A stretch of 64,000 nucleotides of DNA from Nitrincola alkalisediminis. Lineage in GTDB: Bacteria > Pseudomonadota > Gammaproteobacteria > Pseudomonadales > Balneatricaceae. The notes below the pieces were generated by a model. The model had not been told where the DNA came from. It did no database searches and saw only the letters and a list, made by a program, of their open reading frames with translations. A program made the translations under genes and the position numbers. Of the stretch, positions 47,300-56,721 are shown one piece after another. Position 1 is the first letter of the stretch. Every line of letters begins with the position of its first letter. The stretch covers positions 124,001-188,000 of the forward strand of contig NZ_VYTY01000008.1 of assembly GCF_009821115.1 (NCBI RefSeq). The letters run 5' to 3'.

Positions 47300-48153
47300 T
47301 CACTCACCTCATCCAGCACTCTGCGTTGACGCGCTTGACGCCACTCGACAAATGATTTCACAAACAACGTAATTAAGGCTATGCCCGCCAGTAATGATGC
47401 GCTCGTAAAGGCACCCACTGCATTGTAATCTTGATACAGCAATTCAACATGCAATGGCAGTGTATTGGTCTCACCACGGATATTTCCAGACACGACCGAA
47501 ACAGCACCAAACTCACCCATTGCTCTCGCGTTGGTTAACACAACACCATAAATAAGTGCCCACTGAATATTCGGCAGAGTCACTCGCCTGAACAACTGCC
47601 AACCGCTCGCGCCCAAGGTAACACCCGCCTCCTCTTCCTCTTTACCCTGCTGCTGCATTAAGGGGATTAGCTCTCTTGCCACAAATGGACAGGTCACAAA
47701 CACAGTCACCATCAAAATGCCCGGCCAGGAGAACATCAATTGCACATCATGGTCCATCAACCAACTGCCCAACCAACCATTGGATCCATACAACAACAAA
47801 TAGAGCAAGCCAGCCACCACCGGAGATACCGCAAACGGGATATCAATTAACGTGATTAGCAACTTACGCCCTGGAAACTCGAACCGTGTGACGAGCCATG
47901 CCAAGAACACCCCAAATACTAAGTTAAGGGGAATCGTCAGAGCCGCAACCAACAACGTGAGACTAATGGCATGAAGGGTGTAGGTATCCGTTATATTGGC
48001 CAGGAACCCTTGAACACCATCACCGAAGGCTTGTACAAAAATGGCCACTAAGGGGACGATGAGCAAAGTACCCACAATAAAAAGAGCCAGACTAATCAGA
48101 CTCCATTTAACCCAAGGTTGATCACCGACGCGTAAACTTGCTCGTGTTTGCAT
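47296..48153 (-). CDS. cysW: Sulfate/thiosulfate ABC transporter permease CysW
   Basis: The 285-residue permease has about six helices and the docking-loop stretch [25 protein letters not shown] (about residues 180-204), as expected for CysW. The start is taken as the ATG at 48153, which lies 2 bp after the cysT stop. The upstream in-frame region belongs to cysT. Confidence 0.92.
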   Translation of the reverse strand: MQTRASLRVGDQPWVKWSLISLALFIVGTLLIVPLVAIFVQAFGDGVQGFLANITDTYTLHAISLTLLVAALTIPLNLVFGVFLAWLVTRFEFPGRKLLITLIDIPFAVSPVVAGLLYLLLYGSNGWLGSWLMDHDVQLMFSWPGILMVTVFVTCPFVARELIPLMQQQGKEEEEAGVTLGASGWQLFRRVTLPNIQWALIYGVVLTNARAMGEFGAVSVVSGNIRGETNTLPLHVELLYQDYNAVGAFTSASLLAGIALITLFVKSFVEWRQARQRRVLDEVSE

Positions 48154-48155
48154 AC

Positions 48156-49013
48156 TTATCGACCATGAATTCGACGCAAATAATGCGCTTGCCATATATT
48201 AATTAAAAACAACAGAACCAATGATGCCATTAACACCACCGATGCAATCGCACTGGCTCCGGCATAGTCATATTCTTGTAAACGTACAAATATCATTAGG
48301 CTTGTCACTTCACTGATGTACGGCATATTGCCTGCGATAAAAATAATCGCACCGAACTCACCAAGGCTACGCGTAAACGAAAGTGCTATGCCTGTTAATA
48401 GACCCGGCCACAGAGATGGGAAAATAATTCGGCGAAACACCGTCCAGTCCGTTCCACCCATGGTGATACCCGCTTCTTCATCCTCAGGTGCCAAATCTTC
48501 AAGTACAGGTTGTACCGTCCGAACCACAAATGGCAAGCTGGTAAAGGACATGGCCACAATAATCCCTACTGGCGTGTAGGCTACTTGGATGCCTAATTCG
48601 GCCAGCATTGAGCCATACCAACCATTTTGAGCAAACAATGCCGATAGTGTAATCCCAGCAACCGCTGTAGGCAGCGCGAACGGCAAATCCATTAGAGCAT
48701 CCACGATACGTTTTCCGGGGAACTCGTATCGAACCAAGACCCATGCCAATAAGAGACCGACAACACCGTTAAATAAGGATGCAATAAGTGCCGCCCACAA
48801 AGTAACTTTATACGAGGCGACCACTCGAGGATCACTAACAACAAACCAGTATTCCTGCCAAGTCATTCCAGCCGTCTGCACGATTAACCCAGTGATAGGC
48901 AATAGCAGCACTAAACTGATAAACAACAACGAAATCCCCATGCTCAAAGCGAAACCCGGTAAGACGCGCTTACCGGGGCTCTGAGGCAATGACGAGGCAA
49001 TTGCCAGTGACAT
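48156..49013 (-). CDS. cysT: Sulfate/thiosulfate ABC transporter permease CysT
   Basis: The 285-residue permease (also called CysU) has about six helices and the docking loop PEDEEAGITMGGTDWTVFRRIIFPSL. It forms the membrane channel with CysW. Between it and the binding-protein gene there are only 24 bp, so it is in the same operon. Confidence 0.92.
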   Translation of the reverse strand: MSLAIASSLPQSPGKRVLPGFALSMGISLLFISLVLLLPITGLIVQTAGMTWQEYWFVVSDPRVVASYKVTLWAALIASLFNGVVGLLLAWVLVRYEFPGKRIVDALMDLPFALPTAVAGITLSALFAQNGWYGSMLAELGIQVAYTPVGIIVAMSFTSLPFVVRTVQPVLEDLAPEDEEAGITMGGTDWTVFRRIIFPSLWPGLLTGIALSFTRSLGEFGAIIFIAGNMPYISEVTSLMIFVRLQEYDYAGASAIASVVLMASLVLLFLINIWQAHYLRRIHGR

Positions 49014-49037
49014 ACCTATACTATCCTGTTCCGAAAA

Positions 49038-50048
49038 TTAACGACGTTGTAATTGATCAAGCTTTGCGCCATTGGCAAAGTGGATGCTCATCGCGTCGTC
49101 CCAGCTACCGGCAATTTCTTCAATTGTCAGCAGTTCTACTGCTGGGAACTGATCAGCAAACTCGGCTTGAACCACTTCGTTATGAACGCGGTAATTAAAT
49201 CCAGCCAATAGACGTTGAGCATCTTCGGAGTACAACTCATCTAAATAGGCTTTAGCCAATTCAAGGTTACCGTTTCGTGTAGCATGGCGCTCTACGACAG
49301 CAACAGGGAACTCAGCTAAGAAGCTCACTTTAGGCACAACCACTTCAAAACCATGATCCGGGAATTCAGCTATAATGTTGTTCACTTCTGATTCAAACGT
49401 GATCAGGACATCGCCAATGCCACGCTCGACAAAGGTTGTTGTCGCTCCACGACCGCCTGTATCAAACACAGCCACACGTGATAAGAAGGTTTTTACAAAC
49501 TCGTCTGCTTTCGCTTCATCACCTTCAAAGGCTTTTTGCGCATAACCATAGGCCGCTAAGTAGGTATAACGACCATTCCCTGAGGTTTTGGGATTAGGGA
49601 AAACGCTGCTGACATCATCACGCGCCAAGTCATCCCAGTTACTGACGCCCTTTGGATTCCCCTTACGCACCAGATACGCCATGGTTGAGTAATAGGGTGA
49701 GCTTGCATTCGGTAACTGGTCACGCCAATCTGCAGGAATCAACTTTCCACGTGTATGCAGAATATCCACGTCGGTGACTTGGTTATAGGTCACAACATCT
49801 GCACGTAAGCCTTCAATAATGGCCTGAGCCTGACGTGAAGACCCACCATGTGATTGACGTACTTCAACCGTCTTACCTGTTTTTTCCTTCCAAACACTCG
49901 CGAAATGTTCGTTATAGCTGGCAAATAGCTCTCTTGCGATATCGTAAGACGAGTTCAGGAGGGTTTGATCCGCAGCAAAGGAGTGACTAGAGCTCAGACC
50001 TATGGCCAGAGCAAGTGCAACCGATTTGGCGTGTTTAACTAGCTTCAT
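49038..50048 (-). CDS. sbp: Sulfate/thiosulfate-binding protein
   Basis: The 336-residue periplasmic protein has a Sec signal peptide (about residues 1-25, ending SFAA). The anion-binding loops QSHGGSSRQAQAIIEGL and SSVFPNPKTSGNGRYTYLAAYG are typical of Sbp/CysP. It is the first gene of the operon. Whether it prefers sulfate or thiosulfate cannot be told by eye. Confidence 0.92.
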   Translation of the reverse strand: MKLVKHAKSVALALAIGLSSSHSFAADQTLLNSSYDIARELFASYNEHFASVWKEKTGKTVEVRQSHGGSSRQAQAIIEGLRADVVTYNQVTDVDILHTRGKLIPADWRDQLPNASSPYYSTMAYLVRKGNPKGVSNWDDLARDDVSSVFPNPKTSGNGRYTYLAAYGYAQKAFEGDEAKADEFVKTFLSRVAVFDTGGRGATTTFVERGIGDVLITFESEVNNIIAEFPDHGFEVVVPKVSFLAEFPVAVVERHATRNGNLELAKAYLDELYSEDAQRLLAGFNYRVHNEVVQAEFADQFPAVELLTIEEIAGSWDDAMSIHFANGAKLDQLQRR

Positions 50049-50104
50049 ATGAGCTCCATCTATTTACAGAATAAATAATCTATAGTGATTTTATGTGTGA
50101 GGAG

Positions 50105-50134
50105 ATTATATCAAGACAATAGTTATAACAACAA
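50105..50134 (-). promoter_or_regulatory. Candidate sigma-70 promoter of the sulfate operon
   Basis: Read on the minus strand, a perfect TATAAT (50110-50105) lies 18 bp after a weak TTGTTG (50134-50129). A CysB activator would be expected upstream of a weak -35. The remainder of the 255-bp gap to corA holds no recognised feature. Confidence 0.45.
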
Positions 50135-50303
50135 ATTTTAATATATTATTTTGGAATATACAGAAAACTTGAATATCTATCTGCTTCACTCTCTATATGA
50201 ATGAAGCAGAAGCCGTGTCTAGCAGACTGTCGGACTTAGAACTGACCTACTGCGAAAAAGCTCAACTGGTTGTTGCGAGGAAACAGACAGATGCCCTTTT
50301 TCT

Positions 50304-51254
50304 TTAGAGCCACCCTTTGTAGCGGAAGAACATATAAGGGGTAATACCCGATAAAAACATCATTCCCAGTGCAAAGGGATAACCATAGGTCCACGCCAAC
50401 TCAGGCATAAACTCAAAGTTCATACCGTAGATACTGGCGATCATGGTTGGAGGAAGGAAGACAACAGCCGCAATCGAGAAGATTTTAATGATTTTAGCTT
50501 GCTGGATATTGATAAAGCCCTGCGAGGTATTCATCAAAAAATCAATTTTTTCAAAGATAAACGCGGCATGGGCCATGAGGGTATCAAGATCGCGCAGGAT
50601 CTGGCGACACTCTCCCTGAGCTTCTTCATTTTGACGAATGTTGCGCAACAAAAAGGATACAGAACGCTGGGTATCCATTAGACACAGGCGGATTTTACCG
50701 TTACTGTCTTCTAACTTCGCCAACTTATCCATTTGGCTGCCAAGCTCTTCATCTCGATTTTCCAAAATGTGGCTGCTGACATCATCAAGCTGTCCCAAAA
50801 GGTCTTCTAGCTGATCCGCCAAATTATCCACTTTTAACTGAAAAATAGCGGTCATAATGTGCAGAGGTGATGCCGCTTCAACCCAACCACGACGGGAGCG
50901 TAACCGTAAGAGCCGAAAGTCGGCTAAATCCACATCCCTAACGCTCAACAAAACATCGGGTTTAAGTGTAAATGCGACGGTTGCAGTTTTATGACGGCCT
51001 TCAGATTGATATAAAAAAAGTGAATGCACATGCAAATCTTGGCCTTCAAGAAAGTAACGCGCACTGGCCTCGATTTCTTCAACTTCATCGGCTTCGGGGA
51101 GGCTGTTTGGGTGAAGCTGATCAACTAAACTGCGCTCCTCATCGGATGAGTCATGCAAATCAATCCAACTGGCTTGCTTTAAATCTACCTCAGCATCTGT
51201 TTTTGATGCCTGCTCAATAAGGCGCTCATTTTGAAGCGTGTAACTACGGATCAT
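50304..51254 (-). CDS. corA: CorA-family magnesium/cobalt transporter
   Basis: The 316-residue protein has a long cytoplasmic N-terminal domain, a coiled-coil helix (about 150-245) and two C-terminal membrane helices. The selectivity motif YGMNF precedes the loop EFMPELAW, so the channel entrance is intact. It transports magnesium or other divalent cations as a pentamer. It is a single-gene unit upstream of tal in this strand order. Confidence 0.93.
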   Translation of the reverse strand: MIRSYTLQNERLIEQASKTDAEVDLKQASWIDLHDSSDEERSLVDQLHPNSLPEADEVEEIEASARYFLEGQDLHVHSLFLYQSEGRHKTATVAFTLKPDVLLSVRDVDLADFRLLRLRSRRGWVEAASPLHIMTAIFQLKVDNLADQLEDLLGQLDDVSSHILENRDEELGSQMDKLAKLEDSNGKIRLCLMDTQRSVSFLLRNIRQNEEAQGECRQILRDLDTLMAHAAFIFEKIDFLMNTSQGFINIQQAKIIKIFSIAAVVFLPPTMIASIYGMNFEFMPELAWTYGYPFALGMMFLSGITPYMFFRYKGWL

Positions 51255-51405
51255 GCCTTTGCCTCAGGTAAATAAGTGAGATTATACAGACAGAGATGAC
51301 GAATGTGTGACTAGAGCCCCATGTATTTGAAATAAAGGCTATACACTATTCACTTACCTAAAAAGTCTTCTTTGAGTGGAGCGCCTGCCCCACTCTCTTT
51401 ACACA

Positions 51406-52356
51406 TCAACCTTGGCTTAAGAGTGTTTCAAGCTTACGCTGATCGGCTGCAAAATTGCGAATGCCTTCCGCTAGCTTTTCAGTCGCCATGGCGTCTTCAT
51501 TCATCTCCCAGCGGAAGATCTCTTGACTCAGCTCACCCGACGGGTCCTCTTGCGTTGTTTGATGCGGATGCAATTGACGCTCCAGTGTTGCATCAGTGTT
51601 GGCTAACTCTTGCATCAGCGCGGGACTAATGGTCAAGCGATCACAACCCGCGAGCAACTGGATTTCATGAATGTTTCGAAAGCTTGCGCCCATGACAATC
51701 GTGGAATAGCCATGCTGCTTATAGAACGCGTAGATACGTGAGACGGACTGCACACCGGGATCATTTGCCCCCGTGAAGTCTTGCTCGGGCTGGGTCTTTT
51801 TATACCAGTCGAGTATCCGACCAACGAACGGCGAAATCAAAAAAGCACCTGCGTCAGCACAGGCTTTTGCCTGACTAAAACCAAAAAGCAACGTGAGGTT
51901 GCATTGAATTCCCTCTTTTTCAAGTTGCTTTGCTGCTTGAATACCCTCCCATGTCGATGCGATTTTAATCAACACTCGATCACGCGTAATCCCTTGCTCC
52001 TCATACAGGCTCATAATACGCTTGGCCCGCTCAAGGGTGGCCTGCGTATTAAAAGATAAACGCGCATCCACTTCGGTTGAAATACGCCCTGGCACTATTG
52101 ACGTGATTTCAGCGCCAAGCTTTACCCCCAGATAATCGCTCATATTATCCAAAAGCGTTTGGCTATCCCCACCCTGTTGAAGCGCCCACGAACGTGACTC
52201 GTCCAACAAATATTGATATTTGGGATCTTGTGCTGCTTTCAGCATTAAGGATGGGTTGGTCGTCGCATCAACGGGGCAAAACTGACGTATTGCATCGATA
52301 TCGCCTGTATCCGCTACAACGGTGGTCATGAGTTTGAGTTGTTCTAATTGGTTCAT
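51406..52356 (-). CDS. tal: Transaldolase
   Basis: The 316-residue enzyme transfers dihydroxyacetone units between sugar phosphates in the non-oxidative pentose phosphate pathway. [14 protein letters not shown] at the N terminus and the Schiff-base lysine in [13 protein letters not shown] (about Lys131) are intact. The length matches TalB. It follows dusA by 16 bp on the minus strand. Confidence 0.95.
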   Translation of the reverse strand: MNQLEQLKLMTTVVADTGDIDAIRQFCPVDATTNPSLMLKAAQDPKYQYLLDESRSWALQQGGDSQTLLDNMSDYLGVKLGAEITSIVPGRISTEVDARLSFNTQATLERAKRIMSLYEEQGITRDRVLIKIASTWEGIQAAKQLEKEGIQCNLTLLFGFSQAKACADAGAFLISPFVGRILDWYKKTQPEQDFTGANDPGVQSVSRIYAFYKQHGYSTIVMGASFRNIHEIQLLAGCDRLTISPALMQELANTDATLERQLHPHQTTQEDPSGELSQEIFRWEMNEDAMATEKLAEGIRNFAADQRKLETLLSQG

Positions 52357-52372
52357 TAATACCTATCCCAAG

Positions 52373-53404
52373 CTAAGAGGAGACTAATTCAAGCGCTTGC
52401 CTGTAAACATCAAGCCCTGCACCCTGTTTATGTCCGTTTTCACTAATGTGTCGTCTGAACTGCTTTCCACCTCGCTGCCCATGAAACAGCCCTAACATGT
52501 GCTTAACCACGGCATAAAGAGGTATCCCTTTCGCCAACTGTTCCGCAACATAGGGCTCAAACGCATGCGCAATATCCAAGCGACTTTTAATGGATGATGA
52601 ATCAGAGTAAAGCAATGCATCGACTTCACTCAAGAGAAATGGGTTTTGATAGGCTTCACGTCCCACCATGACACCATCCACGTGTTGAAGATGCTGCTGC
52701 GTTTCGTCAAGGGTTCGAATACCGCCATTAATCCAAACATCCAGATCGGGGAATGCCTGCTTCACATCGTACACTCTTTCATATTGAAGTGGAGGAATGT
52801 CACGATTTTCTTTGGGGCTGAGTCCTTGCAAAATTGCCTTACGAGCATGAATGATAAAGGTTTTGCAGCCTGTGTCGCGTACTTTTCTGACAAATTCAAG
52901 CAAGTATTCTTGACTATCAAGCTCATCAATCCCCAAACGATGCTTGATGGTCACTGGAATATCAACCGCTTGTTGCATTTGATCGATGCAGTCTGCAACA
53001 CGATCTGGATGCCCCATTAAACACGCGCCAATCATATTATTTTGAACACGATCACTCGGACAACCAACATTTAAGTTAACTTCATCGTATCCATAATCTT
53101 CAGCCATTTTAGCGCAGAGGGCCAACTCACTCGGATCACCACCACCGAGTTGCAGCACGACAGGATGCTCTTCAGGGTTATAGGCCAAGAAACGCTTGGT
53201 ATCTCCGTGAATCAAAGCCCCTGTTGTCACCATTTCCGTGTAAAGAACCGTATGCTTTGAAATAAGACGGTGTAAATACCGACAATGTTTATCAGTCCAG
53301 TCCATCATGGGGGCAACGGAGAAGCGATGGTTTTTGAGTGTTATCCCCTTATCCACTGTAGCAGCCAATTCAACTGCATTTAGAGGGTTTGGTGTCTGAA
53401 TCAT
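52373..53404 (-). CDS. dusA: tRNA-dihydrouridine synthase A
   Basis: DusA uses FMN and NADPH to reduce uridine in the D loop of tRNA. The 343-residue protein has RFSVAPMMDWTDKHCRYL, the catalytic Cys in NVGCPSDRVQNN and KHRLGID, all typical of DusA. The C-terminal helical domain (about 260-343) is present. It lies upstream of tal in one operon. Its start codon faces the 580-bp region that carries the guanidine riboswitch. Confidence 0.94.
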   Translation of the reverse strand: MIQTPNPLNAVELAATVDKGITLKNHRFSVAPMMDWTDKHCRYLHRLISKHTVLYTEMVTTGALIHGDTKRFLAYNPEEHPVVLQLGGGDPSELALCAKMAEDYGYDEVNLNVGCPSDRVQNNMIGACLMGHPDRVADCIDQMQQAVDIPVTIKHRLGIDELDSQEYLLEFVRKVRDTGCKTFIIHARKAILQGLSPKENRDIPPLQYERVYDVKQAFPDLDVWINGGIRTLDETQQHLQHVDGVMVGREAYQNPFLLSEVDALLYSDSSSIKSRLDIAHAFEPYVAEQLAKGIPLYAVVKHMLGLFHGQRGGKQFRRHISENGHKQGAGLDVYRQALELVSS

Positions 53405-53674
53405 TTTCGGTTATTTCCAATCATAAATTAATTGCACATGCCTCACGGGCTCAAGACTTGATGCAGCCTATCCATTAAATCCAAAAGGAAGTGACTCAAC
53501 AGAAAGTGCAAGCGAGAAATGTATAATCGCGACATGATCAGTGAACTTAAAGGCAAGGCGCTAGTATAACGCGAATCCAGCACCTTTGGCAGACAACCAG
53601 ACGGCAAAACTGAAGTCAGAAAACACCTCGATAGATTAACACCCCCTTCTTTTTGCCCCATTGTCTAACACACT

Positions 53675-53691
53675 CTGACTATTTTGGTGCA
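53675..53691 (+). promoter_or_regulatory. NtrC-like enhancer site of the guanidine operon
   Basis: The bases TGACTATTTTGGTGCA (53676-53691) match the right half of the NtrC consensus well (ACTATTTTGGTGCA) and the left half weakly. It lies about 75 bp upstream of the sigma-54 promoter, the usual distance. Confidence 0.5.
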
Positions 53692-53753
53692 CTGAAAGCA
53701 CAAGACTCTAATTCATAGAACATTAATCCCATGATTTAAAAAGAATTATAAAG

Positions 53754-53770
53754 TTGGCATCATGTTTGCT
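53754..53770 (+). promoter_or_regulatory. Sigma-54 promoter of the guanidine operon
   Basis: TTGGCATCATGTTTGCT has GG (53756-53757) and GC (53768-53769) exactly 10 bases apart and matches TTGGCA-N-TTGCT. Transcription would begin near 53780, about 58 bases ahead of the riboswitch. A TTGACA at 53798-53803 with no good -10 is a less likely alternative. Confidence 0.68.
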
Positions 53771-53837
53771 AAGCCTATTGAGTAAACTTGACAGTATTCT
53801 CGGTAATGCTGAAAAGCACACAATTTACCTTAATAGA

Positions 53838-53930
53838 GCGCTAGGGTTCCGATTGCACCTTGCAATGACTGGTCCGAGAGCACTCAACCTTCACAGTGAA
53901 GGTCACACGGCGGGACAAAAGCCCGGGAGA
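53838..53930 (+). ncRNA. Guanidine-I riboswitch (ykkC class)
   Basis: The conserved blocks CTAGGGTTCCG (53841-53851), GACTGGTCCGAGAG (53867-53880) and ACACGGCGGGACAAAAGCCC then GGGAGA at the 3' end match the guanidine-I consensus, with hairpin ATTGCA/TGCAAT between the first two and CCTTC-ACAGT-GAAGG between the second and third. It senses free guanidine. No intrinsic terminator follows, and the SD of the next gene is complementary to one of its hairpins, so translational control is inferred. Confidence 0.95.
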
Positions 53931-53971
53931 TGATCGGCGATAATGCCGAGAGTACTCCATCCAATGTGACA

Positions 53972-53980
53972 ACTGTGAGG
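53972..53980 (+). promoter_or_regulatory. Ribosome site complementary to the riboswitch hairpin
   Basis: ACTGTGA (53972-53978) followed by GG includes the GAGG ribosome site of the first gene. It is perfectly complementary to TCACAGT (53891-53897) in the riboswitch, and the trailing GG can extend to CC at 53888-53889 after a bulge. Confidence 0.5.
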
Positions 53981-53986
53981 TGTCCT

Positions 53987-55039
53987 ATGAAGCGTTTTTA
54001 TAGCTTAGTTCTTTTTTCTCTCGCGATTTTAGTGATGTCGTCGCCTGCCATGGCACGTGATCATTTTAAAATCTGCTGGTCCATTTATGTTGGTTGGATG
54101 CCATGGGGCTACGCGGCTGATGAAGGCATCGTCAGCAAATGGGCCGACAAATACGGTATCACCATTGATGTCGTGCAAATTAACGATTACATCGAGTCCA
54201 TCAATCAATACACCGTCGGCGAATTTGACGCCTGCACCATGACCAATATGGATGCATTAACCATTCCTGCAGCAGGTGGCGTTGATTCGACAGCACTGAT
54301 TATTGGTGATTTTTCGAATGGAAATGATGGCATTGTGTTAAAAGGTGTGGATAGCTTAGAAGGGATTAAAGGCCAATCCGTGAACCTGGTCGAATTAAGC
54401 GTATCCCATTACATGTTGGCCCGTGGCCTTGAAACAGTGGGACTCACCGAGCGTGATATCCGTGTTGTGAACACCTCAGATGCGGATATGGTCGCCATCT
54501 CAACCACCCCTTCTGTTACAGCCATTGCCACTTGGAACCCCTTACTCAATGAAATCCTTAGCCAAGACTCAATGAACCTTGTCTTTGACTCGTCAAAGAT
54601 TCCGGGTGAAATCATTGACCTATTGGTCGTGAACACCGACACCCTCAACCAGCACCCTGAACTGGGTAAAGCCTTAGTCGGCGCTTGGTATGAAACTCTT
54701 GCAATGATGCAAGAAGGTGCTGAAACAGCCACTACTGCTCGTACTGCGATGGCCGAGGCATCTGGCACCGACCTCGCCGGATATGAAGCACAACTCGCCA
54801 GCACGCTGATGTTTTACAGCCCGCAAGAAGCCGTTGAATTTGCATTAAGTGAAACCCTGCCCAACACCATGCAAAAGGTGGCTGAGTTTTCCTTTGCGCA
54901 TGGATTATTGGGTGATGGCGCTCCTGACGCAGGGTATATCGGTATCCAAACACCCTCTGCCATTGTCGGCAACCCCGATTATGTTCAATTACGCTTCGAC
55001 CCAAGCGTTATGCAGCTGGCTGCAGACAACGAATTGTAA
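53987..55039 (+). CDS. ABC transporter substrate-binding protein of the guanidine operon
   Basis: The 350-residue protein starts at 53987, behind GAGG with 6-base spacing. It has a Sec signal peptide (cleaved after AMA, about residue 23) and the NMT1/SsuA-like fold. The WSIYVGWMPWGYAADEGIV segment and TMTNMDALTIPAAGGVDS match the periplasmic proteins found beside urea/guanidine carboxylase (often called putative urea-carboxylase-region binding protein). It probably binds guanidine or a related cation, though this is inferred from context. A hairpin follows it. Confidence 0.9.
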   Translation: MKRFYSLVLFSLAILVMSSPAMARDHFKICWSIYVGWMPWGYAADEGIVSKWADKYGITIDVVQINDYIESINQYTVGEFDACTMTNMDALTIPAAGGVDSTALIIGDFSNGNDGIVLKGVDSLEGIKGQSVNLVELSVSHYMLARGLETVGLTERDIRVVNTSDADMVAISTTPSVTAIATWNPLLNEILSQDSMNLVFDSSKIPGEIIDLLVVNTDTLNQHPELGKALVGAWYETLAMMQEGAETATTARTAMAEASGTDLAGYEAQLASTLMFYSPQEAVEFALSETLPNTMQKVAEFSFAHGLLGDGAPDAGYIGIQTPSAIVGNPDYVQLRFDPSVMQLAADNEL

Positions 55040-55070
55040 GTTGCTCTTCTATTTTTTGTCTTTTGACTAA

Positions 55071-55087
55071 CGGGTGCACTGCACCCG
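55071..55087 (+). terminator. Intercistronic hairpin after the binding-protein gene
   Basis: CGGGTGC-ACT-GCACCCG is a perfect 7-bp stem in the 60-bp gap before the permease gene. With no T-run, it more likely protects or attenuates the transcript than ends it, giving more binding protein than permease. Confidence 0.45.
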
Positions 55088-55099
55088 ACGGGACACACT

Positions 55100-55918
55100 A
55101 TGAAACGCATATTGAACATAAAGCCCAGTCGGTTTTCGGCACTTTGTTTGGGACTATTACCTCTGTTGATCTGTGTGGTGATCTATATGATCGCATCCGA
55201 TCTGCGCTTAGAGGCCAATCCAAATGACAAGCTCTTGCCTTCGTTTAGCCAAATGGGCGAGGCGTGGTCACGCATGGCACTCACGCCCAATGTTCGCACA
55301 GGAGAGTATATTTTCTGGGTGGATACCTGGAGCAGCCTGCAACGCTTACTTCTCGGCATGTTGATTGCGGCCAGCGTTGGGCTTTTAATTGGCTTACTCA
55401 CGGGTGCCCTGCCTTTAATGGGCGCGACGTTTTCACCTTTAATTACTGTCTTATCCTTAATCCCACCCTTAGCACTGCTACCCATTTTATTCATTGTCTT
55501 TGGCCTAGGGGAGTTGTCGAAAGTGGCGCTGATTGCAATCGGCATCACCCCTTTTATTGCACGCGACATCCAACGCCGCACTCAAGAAATCCCAATTGAG
55601 CAATTAATTAAAGCACAAACGCTCGGAGCCAACACCGCTCAAGTGTTAATTCGAGTGCTCTTGCCCCAACTGATGCCCAAACTACTGGATGCAGTGCGCT
55701 TATCCTTGGGAGCTGGCTGGCTCTTTTTGATCGCCGCCGAGGCAATTGCATCAACCGATGGCTTGGGATATCGCATTTTCCTTGTCAGACGTTACATGTC
55801 GATGGACGTCATTCTTCCGTATGTCGCCTGGATTACCTGTCTTGCTTTTATCCTAGATCAAGTATTGGCACTGCTCAGTCGCAAGCTCTTCCCTTGGCAT
55901 GTGAAAGGAGGCCATTGA
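55100..55918 (+). CDS. ABC transporter permease of the guanidine operon
   Basis: The 272-residue permease of the SsuC/TauC family has about six helices and the docking loop near residue 165-190 (QEIPIEQLIKAQTLGANTAQ). The EAxA-type glycine follows in LGANTAQVLIRVLLPQL. It overlaps the ATPase gene (TGATG). It carries the compound delivered by the binding protein. Confidence 0.9.
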   Translation: MKRILNIKPSRFSALCLGLLPLLICVVIYMIASDLRLEANPNDKLLPSFSQMGEAWSRMALTPNVRTGEYIFWVDTWSSLQRLLLGMLIAASVGLLIGLLTGALPLMGATFSPLITVLSLIPPLALLPILFIVFGLGELSKVALIAIGITPFIARDIQRRTQEIPIEQLIKAQTLGANTAQVLIRVLLPQLMPKLLDAVRLSLGAGWLFLIAAEAIASTDGLGYRIFLVRRYMSMDVILPYVAWITCLAFILDQVLALLSRKLFPWHVKGGH

Positions 55919-56721
55919 TGATTACCGCAAAAAACATTTGGAAGCGTTATAACGATCAAGTGGTGTTGGAGCGCATTAACATCTCCGTGAACGAAGGTGA
56001 ATTTGTAACCTTAGTGGGGGCTTCGGGTTGTGGCAAAAGTACATTTTTAAAAATGCTCCTAGGCATCGAGTCTCCAAGCACGGGGGATTTACTGCTCGAC
56101 AATCAACCGATACGCACCGAGCCAGATTCAGATCGCGGTATTGTCTTTCAGCATTACTCTGTTTTTCCGCATATGACGGTTCTCGAAAATGTGATGGCCG
56201 CACGCGCGTTTGCACGCAAAGGATTTAGCGGATATTTGTTCGGTCAAGCCAAACGTGACGCGCGCACAGCAGCTCTCGAAATCCTTGAGCAGGTTGGGCT
56301 AAGCCATGCCATAACACGCTACCCGCATGAATTATCGGGAGGCATGCGCCAGCGCCTTGCCATTGCTCAAGCCTTACTGGGTAAACCCAGAATTTTGCTA
56401 TTAGACGAACCTTTTGGCGCTCTCGATCCCGGCATACGCGCGGATATGCACCAGTTAGTTTTAGATTTGTGGCGCACCTACAAACTAACCGTTTTCATGG
56501 TGACCCATGATCTAAAAGAAGGGTTTTATTTAGGAACGCGTCTATGGGTGTTTGATAAGGTACGCCACGATCCTCAAGCACCAAGCGCCTATGGTGCCAC
56601 CATTACCTACGATCTGCCCATTGGCAAAATTGACACGTCGCTCTATGAGCAAATCGATAACCAACTGCGCCCAGTCATCATCCCTGACGAACCATCAATG
56701 GAGACACCCACGCATGATTAA
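55918..56721 (+). CDS. ABC transporter ATPase of the guanidine operon
   Basis: The 267-residue protein has Walker A GASGCGKSTFLKM, signature LSGGMRQRLAIAQ and Walker [12 protein letters not shown] with the switch His in MVTHDLKEG. It is similar to SsuB/TauB ATPases and to those in urea carboxylase clusters. The start at 55918 overlaps the permease stop, and its 3' end overlaps the next gene by 8 bp. Confidence 0.93.
   Translation: MITAKNIWKRYNDQVVLERINISVNEGEFVTLVGASGCGKSTFLKMLLGIESPSTGDLLLDNQPIRTEPDSDRGIVFQHYSVFPHMTVLENVMAARAFARKGFSGYLFGQAKRDARTAALEILEQVGLSHAITRYPHELSGGMRQRLAIAQALLGKPRILLLDEPFGALDPGIRADMHQLVLDLWRTYKLTVFMVTHDLKEGFYLGTRLWVFDKVRHDPQAPSAYGATITYDLPIGKIDTSLYEQIDNQLRPVIIPDEPSMETPTHD

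Larger units (their letters stand above)
53405..53837. other. Intergenic region upstream of the guanidine riboswitch
   Basis: This 433-bp stretch contains no convincing protein gene; a 72-codon minus-strand frame at 53443-53661 lacks family features. It carries an NtrC-like site (53675-53691) and a sigma-54 promoter (53754-53770), described separately, and presumably the dusA promoter near its left end. Confidence 0.6.

Noticed and set aside
50196-50306. 36-codon plus-strand frame between corA and the sulfate operon
   Set aside because: The predicted peptide has no recognisable motif and no Shine-Dalgarno sequence; insufficient evidence for a gene.
53443-53661. 72-codon minus-strand reading frame upstream of the guanidine riboswitch
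   Set aside because: No ribosome site, no domain and an unusual composition; it overlaps the NtrC-like site region and looks like chance.
53798-53803. TTGACA as a sigma-70 -35 for the guanidine operon
   Set aside because: No acceptable -10 lies 16-18 bp downstream, whereas the sigma-54 element is complete.
55894-56721. Treating the ABC genes as urtDE-type urea transporter
   Set aside because: The binding protein is of the NMT1/SsuA type and there is one permease and one ATPase, unlike the five-gene Urt system.
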